A stretch of DNA of 64,000 nt from Gemmatimonadota bacterium (GTDB taxonomy: Bacteria > JBHIER01 > G020348925). Position 1 is the stretch's first letter; each line of letters opens with the position of its first letter. Below, piece by piece: positions 44,775-55,811 of this stretch. The translations under genes were made by a program, and so were the position numbers. Location: positions 2,416,874 through 2,480,873 of the forward strand of contig CP070758.1 of NCBI GenBank assembly GCA_020348925.1, in the 5' to 3' direction. The notes under the pieces were generated by a model that saw only the letters and a program-made list of their open reading frames with translations, was not told where the DNA came from and ran no database searches.

Positions 44775-47084
44775 ATGAAAAGGGGCCTTGTTCATGTCAC
44801 GGTGATGCTGGGGCTTCTGTGTGCCGCGCTCTTTTCTCGGGCTCAGGATTATCACTGGCCTTTAGAGGCCGAGCCGGCTGTGACGTCGACTTTTTGCGAG
44901 TATCGACCCGGCCACTTCCATTCCGGAATCGATCTCAAAACCTGGGGTGACGTCGGGTTGAAGGTCTATGCCATTGATGACGGTTATGTCTGGAGGGTGA
45001 AAGTGTCCCCGTGGGGCGGTGGCCGCTCCGTCTATTTGAAATTGACCCAGGGCTCTCTCGCCGCCTATTTTCACCTTTCAGCGTTTCATCCTTCCATTGA
45101 GAATGTGGTTGGACGCGAACAGGAGAGAGTGGGGCGCTACAGCATCGATCTTTTTCTTAGGCCAGGGGAAATTCCTGTCGCCTCCGGAGAGGTCATCGGT
45201 TATTCGGGGGAGAGCGGTATTGGGGGGCCTCATCTTCACTTTGAACTGCGCGATGAGGAGAACAGACCTCTCAATCCGCTCAGACATGGGTTCTGTGTTG
45301 AGGATACGATCCCTCCCACGGTTACGAAGGTGAGTGTCTCTCCGGTGGACCTGCAGTCGAGTGTGAACGGTGGGCACCGGACCTTGATTCTGCCCGTCCG
45401 GAAGGTTCGGGATGGCCTCTTTCGTGTCGATCAAGGGGTGACCATCACGGGATGTGTGGGCTTTGGCGTGTGTCTGTATGATCGGGCCAATGCCGCCCGG
45501 AACAAAGTGTCCGTCTACCGATTGGATCTTTCCGTGGACGGCGAGTTGATGTTTCGCACCCAGTACGATTCGTTCCCTTTTGAACGGACACGCCAGGTGG
45601 ACCTGGATCGAGATTTCTCCGTCAAGCGCGCCGGACACGGTCTGTTTCAGAGGTTGTACACGGTCAGGGGGAATGACCTCCCTTTTTACTCCGAGGTCGT
45701 TCCAGGGGGTCATGAAGGGGGACAAGGGGCTCGTGCGACACCACCGTGCGCCTGGACGTCGATGCCTGGCTGGCACGCGGTCCGAATTGTTGGAGCCGAT
45801 GTCAATGGCAATGAGGCCGTTGTTGAGATGGATGTTTTGGTCGATCAATCACCTCAGATCCTGGCCTGTGATGGCCGGCATGAGGACGGTCGACTCTCTC
45901 TCAAGGCACAGGCGAAAGACGATGACGACGAGGTGCGCCTGGTTTGCTTTGAATATTCGACGGATTTCGGAGCCCATTGGGCCGTTGTGGCCGTCGACTC
46001 AGCGAACAGTCCTACCGGTTCATACAGTGCCGAGGTTCAAAAGGGCCCGAACGAACCGTGTCAGGTGCGGGCCAGGGCCTGCGATGCTTTCGGTGTGTGG
46101 TCTGCCCCTCACATATGTTGTGTTACGGAGATGGAGGGTGCGGCCTATCCGGGCAACCGGATCGTTCAGTGGGAACCTCGATTTCAGAACACCTTTATCG
46201 AATGGACCCTGACGTCTGATCGACCTCTGGTGTCCACGCCACGTGTTACGCTTTTTCAGCCTTCGAATGCTCCTGTTTCCTTACGGGTGAACCGGCTCGA
46301 TGAACACAGCTTTGCCGTGCTTTCAACCTATGAACCGGATCCCAGGGGCCAGGCGGTGTTGGTCGTGGAGGCTCGCGATCTGGGGGGCGCTCCGTGTCGC
46401 ACTGAGATCCCGTGTGATGCCTTCAGAATTACGAGGGAGGATGGAGGGGTGGTGGTGTCCGAGGGGGCAAAGGTATCGGCGTCCTTTGAACCGGGCGGGG
46501 TGTACTGGGATCTCTGGGCCCGCATCGATATTGATTCGGTGTCCGAGCTTCCTGTGCTCCCCATGCGAAGCGATCCTTACCTCATGCGTCCCGATGATGT
46601 TCCCTTCGATAAGGGGGCACAGATCGCCTTTCGCTGGGGATTGGACAGGGGGTCCGCACAAAGAGTCGGGGTCTATCGGTTCCTTGAGGGAGGGGCGTGG
46701 GAGTATGTTGGATCCGAAAGGGATACCTTGAGCGAGATCATTTCAGCCGACGTCTACAGTTTTGGGATGTTTGCCCTCTTGGAGGATACGATTCCTCCGA
46801 GAATTTGGAACCTCAGACCGAAACAGGGGTCAAAAATCAGGACGAAAGGTCTCCGGCTTTTTGCTCGAATACGGGATGAGGGATCGGGTCTGGGCAGAGA
46901 GGGCGATCTCGTCATGGAGCTGGACGGCCGCCGGATGATCAGCGAATACGATCCGGAAGGAGCGTGGCTCCAGTATCGGGTGAAAGACCCTTTGTCCGTG
47001 GGTTTTCACCGATTGAGCGTGTCGGTCACGGATCTCGCCGGCAACACGACCACGCGAGAGAGTCTCTTTCAGGTGGTGCAGTAG
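44775..47084 (+). CDS. Exported M23-family metallopeptidase with C-terminal Ig-like region
   Basis: 769 residues. Signal peptide ends near LFSRAQ. LytM/M23 domain (about residues 30-175) has both zinc signatures: FHSGIDLKTWG and GPHLHFEL. The remaining 600 residues are beta-rich with SDLAGN-like motifs. Likely peptidoglycan endopeptidase or a cell-envelope protein. Rhomboid follows after 22 nt, so an envelope operon to dnaE is likely. Confidence 0.85.
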   Translation: MKRGLVHVTVMLGLLCAALFSRAQDYHWPLEAEPAVTSTFCEYRPGHFHSGIDLKTWGDVGLKVYAIDDGYVWRVKVSPWGGGRSVYLKLTQGSLAAYFHLSAFHPSIENVVGREQERVGRYSIDLFLRPGEIPVASGEVIGYSGESGIGGPHLHFELRDEENRPLNPLRHGFCVEDTIPPTVTKVSVSPVDLQSSVNGGHRTLILPVRKVRDGLFRVDQGVTITGCVGFGVCLYDRANAARNKVSVYRLDLSVDGELMFRTQYDSFPFERTRQVDLDRDFSVKRAGHGLFQRLYTVRGNDLPFYSEVVPGGHEGGQGARATPPCAWTSMPGWHAVRIVGADVNGNEAVVEMDVLVDQSPQILACDGRHEDGRLSLKAQAKDDDDEVRLVCFEYSTDFGAHWAVVAVDSANSPTGSYSAEVQKGPNEPCQVRARACDAFGVWSAPHICCVTEMEGAAYPGNRIVQWEPRFQNTFIEWTLTSDRPLVSTPRVTLFQPSNAPVSLRVNRLDEHSFAVLSTYEPDPRGQAVLVVEARDLGGAPCRTEIPCDAFRITREDGGVVVSEGAKVSASFEPGGVYWDLWARIDIDSVSELPVLPMRSDPYLMRPDDVPFDKGAQIAFRWGLDRGSAQRVGVYRFLEGGAWEYVGSERDTLSEIISADVYSFGMFALLEDTIPPRIWNLRPKQGSKIRTKGLRLFARIRDEGSGLGREGDLVMELDGRRMISEYDPEGAWLQYRVKDPLSVGFHRLSVSVTDLAGNTTTRESLFQVVQ

Positions 47085-47106
47085 GTGGCGGAGCGGAGAC
47101 GAAACG

Positions 47107-47802
47107 GTGATCCCTTTTAAAGACGACAATCCGACGGAGCGCTATCCGTTCGTTACGGTATCGTTGATCCTGGCAAATGTTGTGGTCTTTCTCTATCAGC
47201 TCTCTCTGGGAAGAGGGGCGGAGCGGTTTCTCTTTCAGATGGGGGCCATCCCGTACGAGATCAGTCACATGGTGGATCTTCCTCCTCTGGCCGCAGTGCC
47301 GATTCCGCTGACGCTCATTTCTGCCATGTTCATGCACGGGGGCTTCATGCACTTGGGTGGCAACATGCTCTATTTGTGGATCTTCGGTGATAATGTCGAA
47401 GATGCCATGGGACGGTCCCGGTTCCTTCTCTTTTATCTGATCTGCGGTATCGCCGCCAGCGGACTCCACATCGCCATCGATCCCAACTCGAGAATTCCCA
47501 TGGTGGGGGCCAGCGGAGCGATTGCCGGAGTCTTGGGAGCCTACCTTCTTCTCTATCCGCAGGCGCGGGTGTACACGCTCCTCTTCCTCTTTTTCTTCAT
47601 TCAGGTCATACGGCTTCCGGCTCTGATGGTCCTGGGCTTCTGGTTCCTGTTACAGATTTTATACGGGTTACCCTCACTCGGCGGTATGCCCGGTGGGGGC
47701 GTGGCCTGGTTTGCGCACATAGGGGGATTTTTGGCCGGAATGATTTTGATCAAAGGATTTGTACGACCCAGACCGGCGAAGAAGATATGGTATTTCCGAT
47801 AA
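47107..47802 (+). CDS. Rhomboid family intramembrane serine protease
   Basis: 231 residues with six or seven membrane helices. The nucleophile is in GASGAIAG (helix 4) and the His in WFAHIGGFLAG (helix 6), with the NMLYLWIFG and loop-1 region WxR-type. It cleaves membrane proteins within or near the bilayer. Start GTG 47107; 22 nt after the M23 gene. Confidence 0.93.
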   Translation: MIPFKDDNPTERYPFVTVSLILANVVVFLYQLSLGRGAERFLFQMGAIPYEISHMVDLPPLAAVPIPLTLISAMFMHGGFMHLGGNMLYLWIFGDNVEDAMGRSRFLLFYLICGIAASGLHIAIDPNSRIPMVGASGAIAGVLGAYLLLYPQARVYTLLFLFFFIQVIRLPALMVLGFWFLLQILYGLPSLGGMPGGGVAWFAHIGGFLAGMILIKGFVRPRPAKKIWYFR

Positions 47803-47824
47803 TTATCGGTGGAAAGGAGGCGTT

Positions 47825-48313
47825 GTGAAAAGAGGGATTTTGTGCGTTGTGTTGCTGGCTCTTCTCATCGGAGCGTGCGGAAAACAAGAGGAGGCTGAAA
47901 AAGATGTTCTGATGGGCAAGCTCACGATGGCGGAGGTGTACGCGTCATCTCCGAAATTTCGTCAGAATTCAGAACGCTCGAGGCCGGATGAGGCCGTGGT
48001 TCAAAGGTTGCGGGCTATTCAACGGCACATCACCTTCAGGGTTTTTTTAGGCACGTGGTGCTCCGATTCTGAGGAGCACGTGCCGCCCTTTGAGGTCCTT
48101 ATGGAAGAAGTGAAGAATCCCTTTTTCGTAGTGGAGTACTACGGTGTCAACCGAGACATGTGCGATGGGATCAGAATGGCCAGAAGCCACAACATTCAGT
48201 ATGTGCCTACGTTCGTCCTTCTGGAGAAGAACAAGGAGATCGGCCGCATTGTAGAAACGCCGCAGGTCTCGATCGGGAAGGATATTCTGAACATCCTGGA
48301 GGGAGGGGTGTGA
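47825..48313 (+). CDS. Thioredoxin-fold lipoprotein with monothiol CSDS motif
   Basis: 162 residues. Lipobox LIGAC near residue 16. A thioredoxin-like domain with GTWCSDSEEHVP: the second Cys of CxxC is Ser, so redox activity would be monothiol or lost. YVPTF supplies the cis-Pro. GTG 47825 after AAAGGAGG. Ends one base into the dnaE start (TGATG). Confidence 0.75.
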   Translation: MKRGILCVVLLALLIGACGKQEEAEKDVLMGKLTMAEVYASSPKFRQNSERSRPDEAVVQRLRAIQRHITFRVFLGTWCSDSEEHVPPFEVLMEEVKNPFFVVEYYGVNRDMCDGIRMARSHNIQYVPTFVLLEKNKEIGRIVETPQVSIGKDILNILEGGV

Positions 48314-51300
48314 TGGCTCAGGGGACGTTCGTTCATCTTCACACGCACACCCACTACAGTCTGTTGGACGGTGCCTCTCGCATCGACAGTTTGGTCTCGG
48401 CGGCAAAGGAATTTCACATGGGAGCTCTGGCTATCACGGATCACGGAAACATGTTCGGGGCGATCGAGTTCTACCAAAAGGCCATGAAAGCAGGGATTAA
48501 GCCCATCATCGGGTGCGAGGTGTACGTGGCTCCCGGAGATCGACGGGACCGGACGTCCGCCAGAGGGATGTCCGATGCCAGTTTTCATCTTATTCTTCTG
48601 GCGAAAGACAAGCGAGGGTATGAGAATTTGATGCAGCTGTCCTCGCTGGCCTATTTGGAGGGATTTTACTACCGACCCCGGGTGGACAAGGAAATATTAT
48701 CCCTGTATCATGAGGGATTGATCGGTCTTTCCGCCTGTCTGAAAGGGGAAGTGGCACACGCTGTGTTGCACGATCAGCTCGACAAGGCAAAAGAGACCGC
48801 CTCGTATTACCTTGATCTTTTCGGTCCGGGTAATTTTTTTCTGGAAATACAGGATCACGGTATTGAGGAAGAAGCCCGAGTCCGTCAGGCCTTTCAAGAG
48901 ATGAGTCGGGAACTGGGAATCCCCCTGGTGGCCACAAACGACTGCCATTACCTGCACAAAAGAGATGCCGCGGCCCACGATATTCTTCTCTGTCTCCAGA
49001 CGGGCAAAGATCGGGACGATCCCAACCGGCTCCGCTTTTCAACCGATGAGGCGTATTTTAAATCTTCACCGGAGATGACCGATCTCTTCTCCGAGATACC
49101 GGAAGCCTGCGACAACACGCTGAAAATCGCGGAGAAATGCAATCTCCTGTTGGATTTTGGGAGATCGCACCTGCCCCATTACACGGTTCCGAAGGGATTT
49201 GAGAGTCTGGATACCTATTTGGAAAGTATGGCTCGACAGGGCTTGGCTGAACGGTATTCGAAAGTGACGCCCGGCATGGAGGAGCGACTGGAATACGAGA
49301 TCAAGTCCATCGTAAAAATGGGGTACTCCGGCTATTTTCTCATCGTCAAGGACTTCATCGATTACGCCCGGAAAGAGGGCATCGCCGTCGGGCCGGGCAG
49401 GGGATCAGCCGCTGGAAGCCTCGTGTCCTACGCCTTGGGGATTACGGACGTCGATCCCATCAGATATGGTCTCATCTTTGAGCGGTTTCTCAATCCCGAA
49501 CGCGTGACGTTGCCTGACATCGATATTGATTTTTCTGATTGGGGTCGGGATAGAATTATTGAGTACGTCAAGGAGAAATATGGGCAGGAGAACGTGACCC
49601 AGATAATTACCTTTGGGACGATGGCGGCCAGGGCGGCTATTCGAGATGTGGGTAGGGTCCTGAAGATTTCGTACGCTGAGGCCGATCGCTTGGCAAAGCT
49701 GGTGCCTTTTTAGATTGGAATGACGCTGCACAAGGCCCTGGATACAGTCCACGAGTTGAGGCAGCTCGTCGACTCGGACGGACGCTATCAGGAGCTCATG
49801 GACTATGCCCAGACGTTGGAGGGCATCGCCCGCCACGCCTCCACTCATGCGGCCGGTGTCGTGATCACACCCCAAAAACTGACGAAATACGTTCCTCTTT
49901 TCAAATCGACGAAGGGCGAGGTGACCACCCAGTACGACATGAAGTGTGTTGAGGAGATCGGTCTCCTGAAGATGGATTTCTTGGGACTTCGGACGCTGTC
50001 TGTGATCCAGGAGGCGACGGAGCTGATAGCCGAAAACAGAGGGGTGGCCATCGATTGGGCGCACATCCCTCTGGACGACACGAGAACGTTCCGCCTCCTG
50101 TCCGGAGGTGAGACAGTGGGGGTTTTTCAGTTTGAGAGTCCCGGCATGCGGGATTATTTGCGGAAGCTCAAGCCCGAATCGATCGAGGACATGATTGCCA
50201 TGAATGCCCTGTACCGACCAGGCCCCCTCAGCGGTGACATGATTGATGATTTTATTCATCGCAAGCACGGTTTCAAGCGCATTCAATACGAGCATCCTCT
50301 GCTCGAACCCATATTGAGGGAGACCTACGGCGTCATCGTCTATCAGGAGCAGGTGATGCATATCGCCAGTCAGTTGGCGGGCTTCAGCCTGGGGAAAGCC
50401 GACATGCTGCGGCGAGCGATGGGGAAAAAGCAGATGGATATTATGGCCGAGCAGCGGGAGGAATTTGTGGTGGGCGCGACGAAAAAGGGGATAAAAAAAG
50501 CGACGGCCAACAAGATCTTTGACCTCATGGCCCATTTCGCCGGATACGGTTTCAACAAATCTCACAGCGCGGCCTACGCCCACATCGCCTATCAGACCGC
50601 GTATTTGAAGGCCCATTATCCCTTGGAGTTCATGGCCGCGACCATGAGCAGCGAGATGGATAACACCGATCGTATTGTCGTCCTCATCGAGGAATGCCGG
50701 AGGATGGGTATTGAAGTCCTCCCGCCCGATGTGAACGAGAGTCAGGCCAGGTTCCGGGTGTTGGACAAGGGGCTCCGGTTCGCCTTGGGGGCCATTAAGA
50801 ATGTCGGTCTCGGCGCGATTGACTCCATCGTCACAACGAGGCGGGATCATGGCCCGTTCACATCCCTGTACGACTTCTGTCAACGGGTGGATCTCCGGCT
50901 GGTCAACAAGCGGGTGATCGAGAGCCTTATTCAGGCGGGGGCCATGGATTCCCTCCAGGGTCATCGGGCCCAGCTCATGGCCGTTGTGGAACAGGCCATT
51001 GAGGCGGCCCAAACATATCAGAATGACCGCCTGCGGGGTCAGACGTCCCTCTTCGAGGAGACCGGTTCCGGGAGTGGATTGGCAATCACGTTTCAAAGCT
51101 TGCCCGATGTTCCGGAATGGCCGGTGAATGAAGGCTTGGCCAAGGAGAAGGACGTTCTTGGGTTCTATGTGTCCGGCCATCCCCTGGCCAGATTTGAGGA
51201 GGAGATCAAGAGCTTTGCGACGCACGCGATCAGTTCTCTCGAAGCGACACGAGAGAATCAAGAGATCGTCTTGGGAGGATCCCTCATTGCGGTTAAGCAG

Positions 51301-51762
51301 ATCACGGACCGAAAAGGGAATCCCATGGCTTTTGGCACGTTGGAGGATTTCACCGGGACCACGGAGGTTCTTTTCTTTTCCGATTTGTACGGGAAAAGTC
51401 GGACGGTCGTTGCCAACGGATCGATGGTGCTCATTCGGGGGAGAGTATCGATCAAAGACGAAGAGGTGAAAGTCATCGCCCTGGAGGTCACGCCGCTCTC
51501 GGAGGTTCGACAGGAAGTCCCGACGACGGTTCATATCTCCATGTCGACCGCAGGCCTGGAGGATGATACGATCATGACGCTGGCCAACATCCTGGAGCAG
51601 AGTCCGGGCCAATGTGCGGTCTGTCTTCATCTGGAAACACTGCACAGCGGGAAGGTTACGGTGCGCTCGCAGAAATATCGGGTAACCCCCACATCGGAAG
51701 CAATCGACCATGTGCGGTCCCTCGTTGGGGAGGAGGCGGTATGGTTGGGTCACGGTTCGTGA
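48313..51762 (+). CDS. dnaE: DNA polymerase III alpha subunit (DnaE), interrupted by in-frame TAG
   Basis: A single frame of 1150 codons, the normal DnaE length, with one TAG at 49711-49713 (codon 467). First part: PHP domain ([16 protein letters not shown]) and the catalytic palm Asp402/Asp404 in PDIDIDF. After the TAG: the third palm Asp in [11 protein letters not shown], then finger, tau-binding, HhH and OB domains. Family proteins have Glu at the TAG site (PF-E-xGMTL), and GAG to TAG is one change. Options: sequencing error, a true nonsense mutation, or suppression. An ATG at 49720 could restart translation of the second part. Other genes in the window stop at TAG normally. Confidence 0.85.
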
Positions 51763-51863
51763 GTCGCCTGATCATCCCCGGGGGCACGTCTGCGGAACAC
51801 GCGCGATGGGAGGCATCACCCCTCTGATGGGGCGGGGCGATGAGGGCAGTTCCGATTTTTTCC

Positions 51864-51892
51864 TTGCATCCATCCCCAAAAAGTGCTATAGT
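51864..51892 (+). promoter_or_regulatory. Probable promoter of comM
   Basis: TTGCAT (51864-51869), 17-nt spacer, TATAGT (51887-51892), about 50 nt before the ComM start. Confidence 0.55.
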
Positions 51893-51943
51893 TATATATG
51901 CAGGTTTGAGGAAGAGCGTCACGTTTATTCTGGATGCGATGTC

Positions 51944-53479
51944 ATGTTAGCTCGGATTTTCGCCAGCGCAGTACTGGGGATCGATGCCTACATTGTTGAG
52001 GTGGAGGCGGACATCGTCCGCGGATTGCCCTCGTTCTCCACCGTTGGTCTGCCCGACGGCGCCGTCAAGGAGAGCAAGGAGCGGGTCACAGCCGCAATCA
52101 AAAATTCCGGATTTCAGTTTCCGCTGAAGAGGATCACCATCAATCTTGCCCCGGCGGACATACGTAAGGAAGGAGCTGCTTTCGACTTGCCCATTGCCGT
52201 TGGCATTCTGGCGGCCGTGGGACACGTCAGCACGAAGCGCCTCAAGGGATGCGTCGTCTTAGGGGAACTATCCCTGGATGGAGGATTGCGACCTGTCAAG
52301 GGTGTGCTTCCCGTGGCGGTTCATGTGCGAGATCAGGGCCTTGAAGGTATCGTTCTGCCCCAGGAAAACGCCAGGGAAGCTGCCATTGTGGATGGGATTC
52401 ACGTGTACCCGGTCCAGACGCTTCAGGAAGCGGTTGATTTCCTGAACGGGGAGCGTCCTCTCGAGCCCTTTCACGTGAATGTGGCTGAACTGTTTGACGT
52501 CGGGTCTCGGTATGAGGTGACGTTTTCTGATGTGAAGGGACAGGAGCATGTGAAGCGGGCCCTGGAAGTGGCTGCGGCCGGAGGACACAATGTCGTTCTT
52601 ATTGGACCCCCTGGAACGGGGAAGACGATGTTGGCCCGCCGCGTGCCCACTATTCTCCCGGACATGACCCTGGAGGAGGCACTGGAGACGACGAAGATCC
52701 ACAGTGTCGCCGGTCTTCTGGAGCCTGAACGGGCGCTGGTCGCAACCCGCCCCTTCCGAGCACCTCACCATACCATCAGCGATGCGGGATTGATCGGCGG
52801 CGGTCATGTTCCCAGACCAGGCGAGGTGAGTCTGGCCCATTACGGTGTGCTCTTTCTGGACGAACTTCCGGAGTTTAAACGGAATGTCCTGGAGGTCCTG
52901 CGCCAGCCCATGGAGGATAACAAAGTGACCATTTCCCGGGCCGCCTTCTCCCTGACGTATCCTGCCTCGTTTCTCCTTATTGGAGCCATGAACCCCTGCC
53001 CCTGTGGCTATCTGACTGATCCCACGAGCGAATGCACCTGCACGCCTCTCCAAGTGCAACGCTACATGTCGAAGATCTCAGGACCGCTTTTGGATCGGAT
53101 CGACATTCACATTGAGGTGCCTCCGGTCCACTATAAAGAGCTCTCGGGCGAGCCCACGGGCGAATCGTCCGAGACGATACGCGAGCGGATCAATCGTGCT
53201 CGCCGTATCCAGTTGAAGCGATTCAGCGCACGTGAACACATGTTCTGCAATGCCCATATGGAGGCCAGGGACATTCGAACCTACTGCACCATTGATGACA
53301 AGGGTGACGATTTATTGCGCCTGGCGATCACGCGTCTCGGACTAAGCGCCAGGGCCTACGACCGCATTCTCAAGGTTTCGAGAACGATCGCTGACCTGGA
53401 AGGTGCAGCGGACATACTGCCTGAGCATATCAGTGAGGCCATTCAGTATCGGAGTCTGGATAGGAATCTATGGATGTGA
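51944..53479 (+). CDS. comM: ComM/YifB-family AAA+ ATPase (Mg-chelatase-like)
   Basis: 511 residues. N-terminal ribosomal S5 domain 2-like segment, then the Mg-chelatase-type AAA+ domain with Walker A GPPGTGKT and Walker [10 protein letters not shown], and a C-terminal Mg_chelatase_C region with NPCPCGY and [11 protein letters not shown]. Relative of ComM helicases acting in natural transformation. ATG 51944 gives the family start ([16 protein letters not shown]). Confidence 0.92.
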   Translation: MLARIFASAVLGIDAYIVEVEADIVRGLPSFSTVGLPDGAVKESKERVTAAIKNSGFQFPLKRITINLAPADIRKEGAAFDLPIAVGILAAVGHVSTKRLKGCVVLGELSLDGGLRPVKGVLPVAVHVRDQGLEGIVLPQENAREAAIVDGIHVYPVQTLQEAVDFLNGERPLEPFHVNVAELFDVGSRYEVTFSDVKGQEHVKRALEVAAAGGHNVVLIGPPGTGKTMLARRVPTILPDMTLEEALETTKIHSVAGLLEPERALVATRPFRAPHHTISDAGLIGGGHVPRPGEVSLAHYGVLFLDELPEFKRNVLEVLRQPMEDNKVTISRAAFSLTYPASFLLIGAMNPCPCGYLTDPTSECTCTPLQVQRYMSKISGPLLDRIDIHIEVPPVHYKELSGEPTGESSETIRERINRARRIQLKRFSAREHMFCNAHMEARDIRTYCTIDDKGDDLLRLAITRLGLSARAYDRILKVSRTIADLEGAADILPEHISEAIQYRSLDRNLWM

Positions 53480-55494
53480 GTATGGAGTTTCGGAACACAA
53501 AGAGGGCCGTCGTAACCTTTCTGCTTTTGTGGTGGTGTGCTTTCGATGCAGGTCTTGTGGCCGATACCTATGTGGTCACACATACGGGTGATTCAGGCGC
53601 GGCATCCCTCCATGAGGCCGTCGTAAGGGCCAACAGTCGTTCGGGTGCGGATACGGTGGCATTCAACATTCTCATGGACGATCCCGGTTTCAACGGGGAT
53701 GTCTGGAAAATAGAACTTTCCTGTGCCTGCGAAATGATCGACGACTCCACGTGCATCGATGGTTACAGCCAGACACAATTTTCCGGCGACACCAATCTCG
53801 AAGGTCCTGAAATAGAGATCTCGTTTTTCGGGACCCTGTTTGCGGTCAACTCGTCCCACGGCACCATAAGGGGCCTTATCCTGAACGGGTTTGAAACGAC
53901 CGCTGTCAGGATACGCGGTGGCGGCTTCAACAGAGTCTGCGAGAATTACATAGGCACGGATTTCCGTGGTCTCACGTCCGCCTGTCAGGGTCTCGGGATC
54001 CATATATCAAAAGGGGCCCACGACAACAGAGTCTTTTCCAACCTCATCTCTGGAACTGTGCCCGCGGGCGTCTATATGGAGGGGGATAATGTGGAGCGAA
54101 ATAGTATTCAGGGAAACACAATTGGGACGGACAAAGATGGGTCGAAGGTTATTGGCGGGGGAAACAAGGGACACGGGATTTTTGTCTTAAGCAACCTCTT
54201 GACCTTTCAAGGCCCTGAGGAAAACACGATTGTGGGCAATACGATCGCCGGATTCCAATGGGGTGTCTATTTGGCCGGTGCCGGTACCGATAATAATGTT
54301 GTCGAGGGGAATTATATCGGCATCACCGCCGGGGGCATCCTGTTGGGCAACCGGGATGCGGGCGTCCACCTGTGCGATGGGCCGAAACACAACCGGGTCA
54401 TCGATAACATCGTGGCAGGCGTCAGCGGTGGTTCCGCCTTCAATTCCGGGGTGAATATCAATGGCTCCCAGACATGGGATAACCTCATTGAAGCCAACAC
54501 CGTGATCTCAAATTATTACGGGATATCACTCTCCGGATGGGCGGGTGGGGTACACGAAGACACGTGCTTGAATGAACATTGCGTCAACTGCCTGTCTCGA
54601 AACATAATCCGGAATAATGAGAGTCACGGGGTTTACGTGGCCAGCATGAACTCCAGCAACAGAATATGGGAAAACACGATCGCCGACAATGAGGGAGACG
54701 GTATCCATATCGCCGGTACGAACAACGGCATCATCGTAACCAGAAATTCAATTTTCAACAACGGTGGCTTCGGAATCTGGAGCAGCATCCCGGCTCCCCA
54801 ATTTCAAACATACCAGGATTATGCGGTCCATGGGACAGCCAGGCCGTACGCGATAATTGAACTCTTCTCCGACAGCTTCAACCAGGGTGCGCGGTTCTTG
54901 GGTGAGACCGAAGCGGATGCTTCGGGCTCTTTTCACTTTGATATTTCACATTCGCAGACCTCCGGGGTCGTGACCGCTACGGCGACCCATGGAGAGGCAG
55001 GGACTTCCGGATTTTCGTCGCCCCTGACGATCCCCTTATCGATTACGTCTTCAATGCTTGCGGAGGGATGGAAAGGGATCGCCTACGGCGACACCCTGTC
55101 TGCGATTGGGGGCAAACCGCCCTATGTCTGGGCTCTTGTTACCGGGTCTCTGCCTTCAGGATTGCTCTTGAATTCGGAGGGGATCATCTCCGGAACTCCG
55201 GGCGAGGCGGATACGGCCGAATTTGCGGTGGAACTGTCCGATGATGCGGGAGCGACGGACATCCGGACGCTCACCCTGGCCGTCCATCCGTGCCCGAAAG
55301 GCGATGTGAACGGTGATGGTGAAGTCGACATAGCGGACGTCCTGCGTGTCATAAATATTATTCTGCGAGTCGGAGGCTCACCGACGGCGCATGAAATCTG
55401 TGCTGCGGACGGTAACGGTGACGGTCGCATTGATATTCTCGATGTCGTGGGAATAGTGAACATGATTCTTGGAGCAGGAAGATACACACAGTGA
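53470..55494 (+). CDS. Secreted parallel beta-helix protein with Ig-like domain and C-terminal dockerin
   Basis: 674 residues: signal peptide, right-handed beta-helix (NosD/PbH1-type repeats with N-x-I-x-G-N pattern, residues 40-450), an Ig-like putative domain ([18 protein letters not shown]) and a dockerin-type calcium repeat pair ([29 protein letters not shown]). No cohesin is in the window. ATG 53470 overlaps comM's end; ATG 53482 is an alternative. Confidence 0.85.
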   Translation: MDVSMEFRNTKRAVVTFLLLWWCAFDAGLVADTYVVTHTGDSGAASLHEAVVRANSRSGADTVAFNILMDDPGFNGDVWKIELSCACEMIDDSTCIDGYSQTQFSGDTNLEGPEIEISFFGTLFAVNSSHGTIRGLILNGFETTAVRIRGGGFNRVCENYIGTDFRGLTSACQGLGIHISKGAHDNRVFSNLISGTVPAGVYMEGDNVERNSIQGNTIGTDKDGSKVIGGGNKGHGIFVLSNLLTFQGPEENTIVGNTIAGFQWGVYLAGAGTDNNVVEGNYIGITAGGILLGNRDAGVHLCDGPKHNRVIDNIVAGVSGGSAFNSGVNINGSQTWDNLIEANTVISNYYGISLSGWAGGVHEDTCLNEHCVNCLSRNIIRNNESHGVYVASMNSSNRIWENTIADNEGDGIHIAGTNNGIIVTRNSIFNNGGFGIWSSIPAPQFQTYQDYAVHGTARPYAIIELFSDSFNQGARFLGETEADASGSFHFDISHSQTSGVVTATATHGEAGTSGFSSPLTIPLSITSSMLAEGWKGIAYGDTLSAIGGKPPYVWALVTGSLPSGLLLNSEGIISGTPGEADTAEFAVELSDDAGATDIRTLTLAVHPCPKGDVNGDGEVDIADVLRVINIILRVGGSPTAHEICAADGNGDGRIDILDVVGIVNMILGAGRYTQ

Positions 55495-55811
55495 TCGACA
55501 AAAATATGCACTCCTGGTTGAATTCTTTCACAATTTTGAATTATATTTGAGGTATGAAACTGGAAAGGGTGCCTGAGAATGAACGAAGAAGATTTCGAGA
55601 GGGCCCTTTCCGGATCTCTGCGAACCTCGCAGAGCGAGGTGAAGCACTCTCTTGACACCGTAGGGTCATTGCGGAGACGCCGTGTCTTGGTACAGGACAC
55701 ATTCCGCCCGTGGCGATTTCAGGCGTTTCATCGTTCGCTCGGGACAGAGTTTCATCCTCTCTGCGGAAATCTGCTGATCCTTGCAGCGAGAATATGAAGG
55801 AGTTATCGAGT
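55495..55811 (+). other. 317-nt gap between the two dockerin genes
   Basis: No supported gene. An AT-rich promoter-like stretch (TTGAAT near 55518, TTATAT after 17 nt) is plausible for the downstream gene. A 72-codon frame 55579-55797 has no ribosome-binding site. Confidence 0.4.

Noticed and set aside
49705..49722. Programmed frameshift at the T-run in dnaE
   Set aside because: Both halves are in the same frame. Removing one T leads to a TGA within five codons and adding one gives no DnaE-like sequence, so a base substitution explains it better.
49405..51753. 782-codon open frame on the minus strand opposite dnaE
   Set aside because: It is a mirror of the coding bias of dnaE. The translation has no recognised domain, and the + strand gene is unmistakable.
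55579..55797. 72-codon ORF between the two dockerin genes
   Set aside because: No ribosome-binding site or domain. It overlaps the apparent leader of the next gene.
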